Assembly: GCA_013398615.1 (NCBI GenBank)
Contig: VZSR01003022.1
Location: 4,820,810-4,884,809 of the forward strand
Source of the DNA: Brachypodius melanocephalos
Lineage: Eukaryota > Chordata > Aves > Passeriformes > Pycnonotidae
Reading direction: 5' to 3'
Length of the DNA stretch: 64,000 bases
The position numbers and the translations under genes were made by a program. The notes under the pieces are model-generated. The model did no database searches. It was not told the DNA's origin and was given only the letters and a program-made list of their open reading frames with translations. Each line of letters starts with the position of its first letter. Within the stretch, counting starts at the first letter, position 1. Positions 1 through 11,099 of the stretch are shown here, one piece after another.

Positions 1-360
1 GGGCAGGGACAATGACCCAGACAAAGGAGGAGAGGAAGGCTCTCTCTATGAGGTTCCAGTGAGGGTTTACTGAAGCCAAAGGGTTCAGGGAGAAAGAACA
101 TCGAGACCCAGGGTGCAGCAATTCTTAAACCAGGGGTGGCACAATGCAACAATCCATGGGGTGTCAGTGGGTGTGGAATTCAGTGGGAGGCACAAAGAAT
201 TACAACCAATGGGGTACCTAAAGGGGAGGATACAGGATCACAGAACCAATGGTACATCGAAGAAGATAGAACTTTCTGGATGAAAGGGAAAGGATAAATC
301 CTGATGGATAGGTGTTGGGCTGGATTAACTAAGGATTGACAGGGAAGGGTCTGGAATAAA
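1..360. repeat. Possible LTR-like retroelement remnant at the left edge
   Basis: This stretch is purine-rich, repeats short CCAATGGGGTA-like phrases and does not look like the unique DNA to its right. Its texture resembles long terminal repeats of songbird endogenous retroviruses. I see no polypurine tract, primer-binding site or terminal duplication that would prove it, and the element would run off the left edge. Treat it as a weak suggestion; a repeat-library search would settle it. Confidence 0.22.
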
Positions 361-3300
361 GGGTTTGGTTTACTTAATGGACAAGGGAAGTGGCGAGAAT
401 TCTCTTCAGAGTCATACCAACTCTGAGGGGATTGAAAGGGGATTCAGGGAATGCACTACAACACTGTACAAAGTCAAATTCACGTATTGTCTTACACAAT
501 GGTGCTGCTTTGTGCTGCAGACTTCTGAGGATGTGAGTGGGCATTTCTAGATCCAAAATACCATTCCACACATCACTAAAAGGCTCTTGATGCAAATCAA
601 AATATGCCTAAACCCAGGAGCAAGAGGCCTCCTGTCACTGTTCCTCAAGGCTAAGGTGATGCTTTTATAACTGAAGCAGTTTCTTGTGAGTGGCAGAATA
701 TATTTAGAATATCCGTGTAACACTGTGTAGGGATCCACTGTGTAGGAGGCAGATCTAGGAGTGGGACAGTGTCCTCTGCTGCTGCCAGGTCCATCTGTGT
801 AAAGAGACACTGAAAGTTGGAACTCTTCGATCTTCTCCTGCTGTCTCTTGGCACACAGCGTCCACTTTGCTCACTCCCTAAAAGTGTCAGAGGTTTTTCA
901 TATCCACAGCATCTGTTGCTCTCAAATAGATGATTCCTGGGAAAATTATCTTGGGAAAGGTGAGTTTTAGTATGAAAGCTTGACATTTATTAGTCCTCTT
1001 GAACACTGGCTGGAGCTCTGCTCATATGTAGAAGGGAAACCTTCCTGCTCACCTCTCAAGGAGGCTTCTGTGCCTCTCCAGTCCATACAATTGAGCAGAA
1101 TTGGGAATTTCCATGTCAGCATGGAATTTCACATTGCTAAGAAAGGCTTTGGAGTATGGGCTGTGGGTCCAGCAAGGAAAGCAAAGAGAAATTGTGTGGT
1201 TTACAGTCAGGAGAAAAAGAAGGGGAAAAAAAAAAAGGGGGGGGGTGTGTCTGATGAGGATAGGAATTACTACCTTGTGAAATAGGAGGTTTGGAAGCTA
1301 CTTGGAGAACAGAGGGGAATGATCAGCATCATGAACAGGGTAGGCACAGCACAAGAAGGGCTGTAGGCAAAAGGTATTTTCTATTCCCAGGGCTAAGACA
1401 GAATTAATGAAGAGCAAAGCCTGAGTAAAGCACTCAGACCTGCAGGGTCTGATCCAGTAACCCGACACACTTGTTTACACCTCTAAATTACTGTTTGCTT
1501 TTGGTTCTTGCCTTGGACTCAGTGCAAAATAACACCCAGTTCTAAAGGGGCTGGAGTTCCTTTTGTAGACTAATGCTTGCTGATGTGCAGGAGCACACAT
1601 CTTCTGCCTGTAGCTGCTTTGTTGTCAAAAACTTAATGTTTTAAAATCCCAGCATAAAGGGCATATATATGGAACGCCTGTGTTCCCTGCCCTCTTCATC
1701 AGAGGGTGGAGAATTAAGCCAAAGAGCACTGCAAAATCTAGATTTCTTCCTTATAAAACTGCAGTACAAGAATGAAACAAAGATGGAATTTTTTTCTCCC
1801 AGAGATGGAATTTCTCAGGAATTCTCACTGTGACGCCTCCCTATTCACTTCCCTTCCTCTTAGTGCATTGAAGAGGAGGAGCTCGGAGGGACAAAAAGCT
1901 CTTTCCTTTGCTCCCCTCTGCTGTAGCCCGGACCCTGCAGGAGTGGGGCCTTTGTAGTTCCCAGTGTAGCTTCTCCCCCCACCGCTCGCTCTCAGTGCTG
2001 CCGTCTGGCCAGTTCCTTTGCAGGTTTTAGCACTCATTATTGTCAGCTCCAGTTTCTCAGAGTTTCCTCTGTTGCTATGTAAAAAGAAAAGCCACACAGA
2101 GATGAGGTTTGTTGAAACCTGCTCAGTGATTTGGGATCTGTGCGATTGGTAGCGAGACCAGTGCTGGTGCAGCTGAAGCCGTTTTCAGCCTTTCTGAGCA
2201 CGTCTAACTCCCATATGTTCTCATAAATTCTGGAGTGTTTTCCTGTCCTTTTTAGCACATTTGTTCTATTTGCGATGCTGCCTTAACGTGTATCTCACTT
2301 GACACCATTCCTGTCTTCAGTTCTTTTATGCCACGCTCAGGCCTTGGCCAGCTTCATCCCACCTCCCCAAAAAATCCTGCTCCTGGACCTGTAGCACAGG
2401 GATCTTCAAGAAAGGAGGGGGAAGAAGTGACAAGAACAATATACAACAGGACCATCAAGCCATATTATGCCCTTCCTCACACTTCTCGATGCATCATCTC
2501 TAAAAATAGAACTTAAGGTCCACTGGGAATCACAACTCATTTTTGTTCTGTGAAGTACCCCATGGCTTTGGAATTTTGCTTTAAAAAGCCATGGATGAGA
2601 TAGAAGGGTGGGGATTGAGGTGCTTTGTTTCCTTGTTCTCACTGGTAGTTCTACTTCTTAGTGGTGATGATGGACTTGAGAAGGTCCAAACCAAGTTGCG
2701 CATTGCTTTCCAGAGCTCAAATGAAAGAAGAAGGGAGCTCATAGGAGCCTGAGGCATCACACATGAAGGGGGATTTGGGTAGAAGTACATGGTCTTCCCC
2801 AGCCAAGGTGCTTCTCACCTCCCAGTGCCTTAAACGAATAGAAAAATAATAGCATGAGTAATTAAACACAGAGAAAACAGGCAGGATCAACTGATTGATC
2901 TTTTGATGATAAATCAAGTAAATTGACATAGGCAGGAGTAGAAAGCAGAGCTCAAAAGAGGATTTGTTTGAGTCGCTGTCACAATTTGAAACAGCATCTG
3001 TTGCTTTCTTGGGTCAAACTGAACACTTCAGTGCCTGGGATTTTTTCAGAACTGACTCATTAAGACTCTTCAGGAGGAGTAAAATACTAAAATGAAAAGG
3101 TTCTATGAAATTTCAGACTAAATTCTGGACTACAAGAGATGGTAAAAGACTTGACTGCTCACGTTTTGTGGAAGCTCAGGTGGCTGCCTAGGCCATCCTC
3201 CTGCCTCAGGTAGGGCCGTGGCTGTGCCATTTTTTCAACTGGGGATTTGGATAAAGGTTTGGCTTCAGCTTCCTCTGCCCAGTGGGTGTTACTCTTCTGC

Positions 3301-4046
3301 AATTTCCAGAAAATGACAGTAAAAATCCAATCTGTGCTCAGAAGGAGGGAGCTGGAATGTGAAGTAACATGACAAAGGCAGAGGAGAGAGACCAGAACTG
3401 ACAGTGAAAAGCAAGTGTGCAGCTCCGCCCATAAATGAAGTGTCTCTTCAGTCAGTATTTCACTTTGTGAGCAGTTTATTCTGGATAAGGAACATCTCTG
3501 AAATGGTGCAGAAAGTTTTGTCCTGCCAGGAGCAGGGGGTTTGTGACCACACGACCACCTTGGTGTCATGACCCAGAGTGTTCCCACACAGAGCAGCACC
3601 AGTGGGGAGTGATGCCCACCTGGAAAATCCATCTGTGGGGGATTGACAGAGATCATTTTTGTGGTGTTTCTTTTCCATCTATGTGATGTAGAGAAACATT
3701 TGTCAAATGATGATGGCGAGTGTAACATTAATGAAAAAAGGCATAGGAACCATTTTGTGTGAATCTGAAATCTCTGGAGTTATCGAAAATTTCCTCCTCC
3801 CTTCCATTGGGATGAATTTTCAAGAAATCACATAATTGGTGGTATATCCTCTGATTTATGTAATTTATGTAGTGTAATTGTTGGGGTGCCGCAGGTGCTC
3901 GGTTGCTCCATGGCATCCCTCCCAGGACAACCCCCCCTCACAGGGACAGCCCAGGGTTTTGGGGGGGCTGCCACACTATCAGTGTCCTCCATAACACAGC
4001 GAGGGGCACAAGCAGGAGGGAGAGATTTGATGAGGCAGAGACGAGG
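361..4046. other. Intergenic sequence, no supported gene
   Basis: No open frame here has a recognisable protein family or flanking splice sites. The longest, a minus-strand frame of 189 codons at 3159-3728, has an ordinary chance-like composition. By analogy with the human locus the next gene to the left would be NUP85 on the minus strand, but I looked for NUP85-like exons and saw none. Confidence 0.6.
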
Positions 4047-4225
4047 GAGATCACAGAACCACAGATCAATGAAGTCGGAAAAGGCCTCTGAGATCAGCGA
4101 GTTCAACCTGTGCCCCAACACCACCTTGTCAGCCAGACCACGGCCCTGAGTGCCACATCCACTCTTCCTCTAAACACCGCCAGGGACAGGGACTCCACCA
4201 CCTCCCTGGGCTGCCCTTTCGATCG
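4047..4225 (-). repeat. CR1 LINE 3' fragment
   Basis: The plus strand reads as the reverse complement of an avian CR1 3' end. It opens with a TCACAGAAYCACAGA-type tail (the complement of the TTCTGTG/TTCTATG terminal repeats), followed by GGAAAAGGCCTCTGAGATC and the conserved phrases CACTCTTCCTCTAAACACC and CTCCACCACCTCCCTGGGC. The element is therefore 5'-truncated, with its 3' end at about 4047, and points leftward. It lies about 150 bp upstream of the SUMO2 CpG island. Confidence 0.85.
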
Positions 4226-4378
4226 GGCTGGGGGTGGTCACGGCAAGGTGTGTGTGCAAAGAACACCATGTGAGGCACTGAAGGTGCAATGAGAGGACCT
4301 GTAGCAGGCGGCCCGGCGGCTTTGAGGAGAATTGAGATTTCAGGCGACCAAGATGCTGGGAATGGCTAGGGGAAGTTA

Positions 4379-4900
4379 TGTTCGGGAAGGGCGCAGCGTG
4401 AGGCGCGGCGCCGAGCGCTGAGGGCGGCCCGGCGGCCATTTTGCGAAGGACAATGCCCGCCGCGCGGGGCGGGGCGGTAGCGCGCGCACGCAGCGCGCAC
4501 GCAGCGCGGTCTCGGGCGCGCGCGCGCCCTTCCCCTCCCGCCGCCGCCGCGTTATGTAACGGCCGCGGGGCGCGCGCGCGCTCCCTCCGCCCCCCCTTCC
4601 CCCTCCTTCCCGCCTCCCCCCCCTCCGCCTGGCCCNNNNNNNNNNNNNNNNNNNNNNNNNNNNNNNNNNNNNNNNNNNNNNNNNNNNNNNNNNNNNNNNN
4701 NNNNNNNNNNNNNNNNNNNNNNNNNNNNNNNNNNNTTTTTTTTTTTTTTCCCTCTCCCCCACACGATTTATAAACCGAGTTCGAAGTGGCGGAGGGCGCG
4801 GTGCCGCGCGCGGGCTGACACATGGCGGGACCCGGCTCCCAGAAAAAAGGGAAAACAAAGCTGGAGTGGGGGTGCCGGGCACCCCCGGAGAGAAACAGCC
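4379..4900 (+). promoter_or_regulatory. SUMO2: SUMO2 CpG-island promoter and presumed exon 1 region, interrupted by a gap
   Basis: The stretch is extremely CpG-rich, with many alternating GCGCGC runs, GGGGCGGGGCGG GC boxes near 4464 and a GGCCATTTTG (YY1-like) motif near 4433-4442. It becomes pyrimidine-rich just before the gap at 4636 and resumes with a T tract at 4736. The first coding exon of SUMO2, which encodes only about seven residues in vertebrates, is not present on either side, so it most likely lies in the gap. The ATG at 4821 does not give a SUMO N-terminus. Confidence 0.7.
4636..4735. other. Assembly gap (100 N)
   Basis: Exactly 100 N, a length usually used for gaps of unknown size. 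It sits inside a CpG island between a C/T-rich tract and a T homopolymer, sequence that is hard to read through. It probably hides SUMO2 exon 1. Confidence 0.98.
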
Positions 4901-5610
4901 CCGATCCCCATCCCTCTGCCCTGAGGCTCGGCCAGAGCACGAGGGACCTAGCTGGAAGTTGATCCTCCGCAGTTTTCCGGTCCGAGAGGGTCGGACTGCT
5001 TGATGTGGAGTTTTTAAAAACATTTTCTGAAAGAGAAGACTTGGGCAGCTTCTGGTTTTGTCACCGTTTCAAATATAGCCCTTTAAAGTATCTGGAAAGG
5101 TTTTTTTAATGAGGACGTCAAACGGTAGGAAAAAGTTTAAGATGCTACGAGAAAGAGCCTTGCTGCTGGTTGGGATCACAGTTATAACACAAATCAGCTA
5201 TAACGGATCATAGTTATTATATAGGTAGCTTAGGTAGATTAATTCCTTTCAGTGGGTACACTGGTGTTGCATATTGTTGTGTTTTTGATAGAAATAACTT
5301 TGTTTTCCCCAATTTATTTTGAACACCTGGCCTGGTAAATTCTTCATTGCTAAATTTCTGGTCTGCAGAATGATAGCTAATATCAGATTTTTTTTTTTTT
5401 TTTTGTATATGGCTGTTTTCTTTTAAATTTTCAACTGCAAAGTGCTGACCTTTATTCCCTAATTCAAAGTTTCAAGTCAGTAAACAGTTTTAATATCTTT
5501 ATTTCCTCCTTTTTAATAACCTGTTGCACTTTGGTAAAATGTTAACTTCTTGTTTCATACCTTTTTAAAAAAGTGTTGGTTATTTTTTTTTTCTTTTATT
5601 TCCTCTACAG

Positions 5611-5742
5611 GAAGGAGTGAAGACTGAAAACAATGACCACATTAATCTGAAGGTGGCAGGGCAAGATGGGTCTGTGGTGCAGTTTAAGATTAAGAGGCAC
5701 ACACCACTTAGTAAACTAATGAAAGCCTATTGTGAACGACAG
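5611..5742 (+). CDS. SUMO2: SUMO2 exon 2
   Basis: Preceded by a T-rich tract ending TCTACAG and followed by GTATGA. It begins EGVKTENNDHINLKV and ends KAYCERQ. It carries the SUMO-chain acceptor lysine and the first beta strands and helix of the fold. Confidence 0.97.
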
Positions 5743-8700
5743 GTATGATCTCAAGAGAATGGTGTCTGGGAGAAAGCTGCTTTCCACAGGGATAGAGGAA
5801 GATAGTTAAAGTCTTAAAACTTAGTAAATATGGAAAATGAAAGAGATTGAACAGAAACTAATTGTGCTGTGGGAAGTGTATGGTCCTTGGGGTCTGTTAC
5901 AGGGTGGACTGAGACGGTTGTGACAGGAAATGGGTGAAATAAAGATCTGTTGTCATCTGTGAAATCTGCATTTACAGGTGGAGGCTTCTGGGAGGTAATG
6001 GCTGCTCTACTGCTCAGAAATATTGGTCTGGAAAGGGTGGGTTTGGGGTGAACTTAGGGGAGAGAGAGTTAAGTGATAATCAGGGATTTTTATAGCTCTG
6101 AGTAACTTCTTGGACTGGTCATTGACTTCTGATTTATTAGCTTAATTGTACTGAGATGAGAAGGTACCTTGAGAAGGAGCTTTTACATTTAATGATGAGC
6201 TTTGTTTTTTCTCTTGTGCCCTTGGTTGACAAACGAATCTTCTGAGAGACAAACACACCCCATGTGTTTGCTGATGTGATGGCAGCTGCAGCCAGTCTGT
6301 GAGGCTGCAGACAGCTATTGCAAGTTTTAAAAACACCTGTTTGAGTAGAGCTATGGAACTCTTCCTTCTAAAGGTCCTTATTAGGAAAATTTTGTCTCTG
6401 TTATCCATTATATTTTTTAGTAACTCTTGCCTTTAAAAAGTTGTAGCTCTACAAAAGTGTTCAGAATTCGTGAATTTTAAATTTTTTAAAAGATAAATAT
6501 TCAAAAGTACATACAGTAAAGTCAATATAAGATAGTGGTGCAGCTATTTCATCACCTGGAAAATAAAGCCTGGATTCACATAGAGAGTGGAAAAACCTCT
6601 TGGGTTACCCTATGCTACAACAGAATAAGAATAAAGACAGGAAAAATTAGCTCTTGCTGAACATGTCATTATGTTCTTGTATGAGTGTTCTGTGGAGAAA
6701 TTAGTGAATGTTGGAAGCTGTGAGTTTGTTTTTCCTACCTCAGTCATACAAGCTCCTGTTACGTTTTGTAAATCACCATGTTGCTTTTTCCAGTCATAGA
6801 GTGCAGTTGTATCAGTCTTTCAGGGAAATTGAGGATTGGTTATTTGTCTTTAAATCCTGGCATTTAAATTTTAAAAGTATCATTCATTCTTAGTTACTTT
6901 GAAACAGGCAAAAGTAAGACTCCACATTGTCTTAGATTGCTAAGATGCTTACTCTACTTAAAACAAAAACAACCCAACAAACCAAAACCAGCAAAAAAAT
7001 CCCCAGATGTCAATTGGAGAAGAAAATCAGTAAATCTTGAGAATGGGAGACAGTTTTTCTGATCTCAGTTTTAAGCTAATAAGTATCCAAAGATTGATTG
7101 TTTGTTTGTTTTAGGTGCTTACTTCTGAAATTTTTCTTAAAAACATTTGTTCTGCGTATCTCTACAAGTTAGATTTTATTAATATATTTATTTACCTAGC
7201 TAGGTACCTCCCAACTTAAATCCTTAAACCGTGGACTTTAGATTTAATTTTGGAGAGGTGGTAGAGGACTTAGCACCTATGAAGGATGATAATCATGTAT
7301 TGTGTGTAGTACATCTAAAATGGAAATAACTAAACTTCAGTGATCTGTTGAGAAGATCAAGACTATTTGTGATTATTTTAAGTGGTGAAAAAATCATCCA
7401 TGGACTCTACTTCATGTTTTGTGGACGCTTAAGCTCACCAAAGGACAGTTTTTCAGTATGTTTTCAGCTAACATTTATTTAGCTCCTAAAGTTGTCATAA
7501 ATCTCAAAAAACCCCCCAGCACTCTGGGAGTAGGAAATACATGTCTCTTAAAACAAATGTGGGAGAAAAGGGCTCAAAGCAAATATTGCTGTGCAGAAAT
7601 GTGTTACTGCCATGAGACTGAGCCAGACACTTTCCTTAGATGAGATGATGTTCTAAGTGAACACTGCAGTGTCTTGGTCATGCTGGAGAAGACATTTTGC
7701 TGTGAACCATAAAGTTAATAAAAAAAGTTTACTCACAACTATTAAAATATTTTTCCTGACAAATTTACTCCTCAGAAATAATACTACATTGTTTTCTGTT
7801 GTGTGTGACATCTGTGCCAGGCTGAATGAAGGCTTCTCTTCTAACTCAGAGATGCCAAAGCATGACCCTGCAATCCATTGGATTGGCTTCAAAACCAGAT
7901 TGGGATCTTGGATATTTAGATACTCTGGAGAGAATGGATAGAACTGGAAAGGAAGTTTTTATCCCCAAAAGCAGGTCACTGACCTGCCTTCGCAGAATGT
8001 GGGGTGCTGTAAAATACCATGGAAAATTCACTGATGATTTTAGAGCTGATGTTACCAGGAGAGGTCGTTTGTTACTCCCAAGTTAATTTTTTCAGTCTGT
8101 TGGCTCAGGTGAGAATGAGAGGTATTCTTTTAGGGATGGATGAGGTCAGCAAAATGAGTGTTGTGTGGTAGAAATGCTTATCTAAAATACTGGCTAATTT
8201 CTGGAAGTAGAAAATTCCTTTATTTTTTCTATCTGTGCATGGGAAAACTTTTGATACATTGATTTCTTTATAGTAGGAATTGGAGGTCAAAAAGTTCCCG
8301 TTGCTTACTCTTTGATGCCGCAGACTAATTTTGTTTTTGCATTGCTGGAAGAAATATTTTAGAATAGCTTTGTTTTTGAAGAAGAGCAAAAAAGAGTGTT
8401 GAGTGTCACTGTTGAACATTTGTTACCTAGAGTATTGCACCTAGTTTTTAAGTGAATTACTGAAAAGCACAATAAACTTGCTGGCCTTTGGGGTATAGCA
8501 GAAACGGCTTTGTTTTAACTCAGTCAGTGGGGGCACTGTTGCTTCTCATGAGTTGTTGGACACAATGCAGTGTTTAATACAAAACAGATTGCAGGGATTT
8601 GGAGTGAAATGCCTAAAAGTCAGGGATTGAGGGAAGGACAGAATCTCTGGTGGCTTTTAATGATGGGTGCTGCAATTCAGTAACAAGTTCAATAGTAAAC

Positions 8701-10466
8701 TACTGAGTACTTTTACACCAGATTTATTTCCCTTTGTGTTGCTTCTCTTTGTCCAGGGGTTGTCAATGAGGCAAATCAGATTCCGGTTCGATGGGCAGCC
8801 AATTAATGAAACAGACACACCTGCACAGGTAAACAGCACAAGCAAGGCTAAAGAACTACTTGAAATTTGCAGCAGGAGTTGATGCTTCTGTTTCTTATCA
8901 AATAGTTATGTAAATGTGTGTATTACTGATAGAACTGGATATTTTTTACCATTATTTTGGTAACTAATTTAGGATAATTAGAAATGGAGTCCTGGACTTT
9001 ATTTAGTGTTTTGAATTATACATCTGTATCACTGTAATAATAAAACAGAAAAATCAAGTACAGTGTACAGATGGTGAGTCCTGTAAAACTTCTGCTTTAT
9101 TGATTTATGGCTCTGAGATAAGGATAGTAAGTTAAGAATTGAATTTTTCTTGAAGCAATTTTTTAATAACAATTTTTTACTATAAGATAATACTTTTTAT
9201 TATAGGCTTTATTTTTTATGTATAAGCTTGCCAGGATGTAATCAGAGAGATCCTGTTTGCAAGCTCGCATTTGTAATACAAAAGTAATTTTCTGTTGTTT
9301 GTAATCTGAAGCTATTTCAGCAGATTGAATTAAATGAATATGGTGAAGTTCGGGTTGTCTGTAAGTGTTTGAATGAAGGTGACTCCAAGAACAGAATGGT
9401 TCCTTGTGGCTCTGGTGCATTTTCCTGTCCTGCTCCACGGAGCTGTGTTTAATCAGCCTGAACAAGTGATAGTTTTATCTGCTGTTCAGAACCACTTGTG
9501 ATGAAATAACGGACTTTAGTTTTTAGTTCTGAATTTTCCAAGCTGTTGCTTCAAAGATTCTGCCTCTTGTGGCCCCAATATATGTAACTTTTTAATTTGC
9601 AATACTGATAACTGACGTAACAGGATGATTTTTCTTTCCATCCATGTTATATTGAAGCTCAGGATCAGTCTTTTCATAGCTGTGGTAAATGGCATAGACC
9701 AGCTTGATTTCCTGAGCACCAGTTCAGTCTGTTTAGGAATACAGTTTGCATTAGTTATAGTAGCACCTTCAGTTTTGGTACATGTTTTGTCAGTAGGTGC
9801 CATTAACATCCCAGGAATATCAACTGTAAAAATTAGGTTGAAAAAAGAGAATTATATTTATGAAGTATTGCTGTTCTTCACTGGCAGTTGTTACATGGTT
9901 ACATGCAAAGTGTTTTTAATTTTTTTTTTGTTGTGCTTGCTGATCCTTGGTTTTACTGCCTGGTTGGGCAGAGGCCTTAATTTCAGTCTGGTTCCCCAGT
10001 GCTGTAGCTATTTGAGCAGCAGCAGGCAACTGGAATTGTGGCAATGTTCTAAAGTAAACTGAGGGAGTAAGTAGGAGAACCAAGGTGCAACGGCAAAGCA
10101 GGCAACAGAAATCAAATATTATAAATCTATTTCTTACAAGTCACACAGTGTACCCTGAAGTTAGTACTAGAATTCATTCTAGGTCAACAGTTATCAATTG
10201 TCATTTTTTTCTATGCGGTTTCTTTGCTTTTGAGTTAGTGAGTTTTGTTAAATGTACGAAGGGCTGGTGGTGGAGGGGAGTGAGGCTTCTCTGGTTAAGT
10301 TGCATAAAAAGTAAATATAAAGTCAGGAACTGTAAGAACAAACCGGGCTGCTGCAGAGATATGAGAAGAGTTGAAAGCCCTTTTTTCTTTTTTTCTGCTG
10401 TAGTTGGAAATGGAGGATGAAGATACAATTGATGTGTTCCAGCAGCAAACAGGAGGAGTTTACTAA
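5611..10466 (+). CDS. SUMO2: SUMO2, small ubiquitin-related modifier 2 (exons 2-4; exon 1 in gap)
   Basis: SUMO2 is conjugated to lysines of many nuclear proteins by the E1 SAE1/UBA2 and E2 UBC9, and is removed by SENP proteases. Three coding exons join in phase: 5611-5742 (44 codons), 8757-8828 (24 codons) and 10404-10466 (20 codons plus TAA). The 88 residues visible match vertebrate SUMO2 essentially residue for residue. They include the VKTE consensus that allows poly-SUMO chains at the first exon-2 lysine, the ubiquitin-like fold, and the QQTGG maturation site followed by the VY tail. The full protein should have 95 residues; the missing seven (and the ATG) belong to exon 1, which I infer lies in the 4636-4735 gap. 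SUMO3 is the main alternative, but the short VY tail and the neighbouring genes favour SUMO2. Confidence 0.96.
8757..8828 (+). CDS. SUMO2: SUMO2 exon 3
   Basis: Acceptor TTTGTCCAG, donor GTAAAC. Encodes GLSMRQIRFRFDGQPI through TPAQ, including the strand and loop that bind SUMO-interacting motifs. Confidence 0.97.
10404..10466 (+). CDS. SUMO2: SUMO2 exon 4 (terminal coding)
   Basis: Acceptor TTTTCTGCTGTAG. Encodes LEMEDEDTIDVFQQQ and the TGG-VY end, then TAA. SENP cleavage after the double glycine exposes the conjugating terminus. Confidence 0.97.
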   Translation: MEMEDEDTIDVFQQQTGGVY

Positions 10467-11095
10467 AACAAACACACAAAAAAGAACCTGCTACTTTCCT
10501 CTCCAGAACTGTGCTCCCACAGGCGACACTTCACAATTAGAAAAATGAGACTTGGTTCAGCCACATCCTGACTACTGCAGTATAGTTTTCTCTCTTCTCT
10601 CTGATTTTTTTTCTTATTCCTTTTATTGTACATAAAGTAACTGGTGATGTGCACAGACATAATGCATATTTTTTTTTTTACTAAATGGCCAATGGTATGT
10701 TTTGATCAACATTTAAAGGAGGTGGGGTGGGAAAACAAACTGGTTCTGTGAAAATGCCCCTCTCTCCCATAGTGGCATGCTCCTTCTACTTTTACAGAAT
10801 CACAGAATAAGCCGAGTTATCTTTATATTCCAGTAAGTTATTTTGCTCTCACTGTTCCAAAAACAAAAACCTTGCATACCTTGTTTGATTGGATAATTTC
10901 AATGTTTTTCTTTTATCATTGTAAAACCAAGGGCAATTTTATAACTTTTTTGTACGTAGCTGTTACATGTAGAGCAATCTCTGTCTAAGTAGGAGTAAAT
11001 TACTCTTAAAAAAAAAAAAGGAAAAAAAAATCCTAGATAGTTTTCCCTTCAAGTAAAACGTCTTGTTGTTTAAATAAACTTCTTGTTTAAAATAA
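10467..11095 (+). other. SUMO2: SUMO2 3' UTR
   Basis: AT-rich untranslated sequence after the stop. The first convincing poly(A) signal is AATAAA at 11073-11078. At 10795-10820 there is a short CACAGAATCACAGAATAAGCC stretch like a CR1 tail, too short to call an element. Confidence 0.7.
11073..11078 (+). terminator. Candidate SUMO2 poly(A) signal
   Basis: Canonical AATAAA in the SUMO2 sense, followed by a T-rich stretch (TTCTTTCTTTTTCTGTGG) suitable for a downstream element. No nearer canonical hexamer follows the stop. Confidence 0.65.
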
Positions 11096-11099
11096 CTAG

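Noticed and set aside
3159..3728. 189-codon minus-strand frame, considered as a possible NUP85 exon
   Set aside because: No NUP85-like residues and no flanking splice signals; synteny alone is not evidence.
4170..4940. Open frames of 215-256 codons running through the N gap
   Set aside because: They are kept open by the N run and by CpG-island composition, and give Arg/Ala/Gly-rich low-complexity translations with no family resemblance.
10795..10830. CACAGAATCACAGAATAAGCC stretch in the SUMO2 3' UTR, considered as a CR1 tail
   Set aside because: Only about 25 bp match and the following sequence diverges at once; too short to call an insertion.
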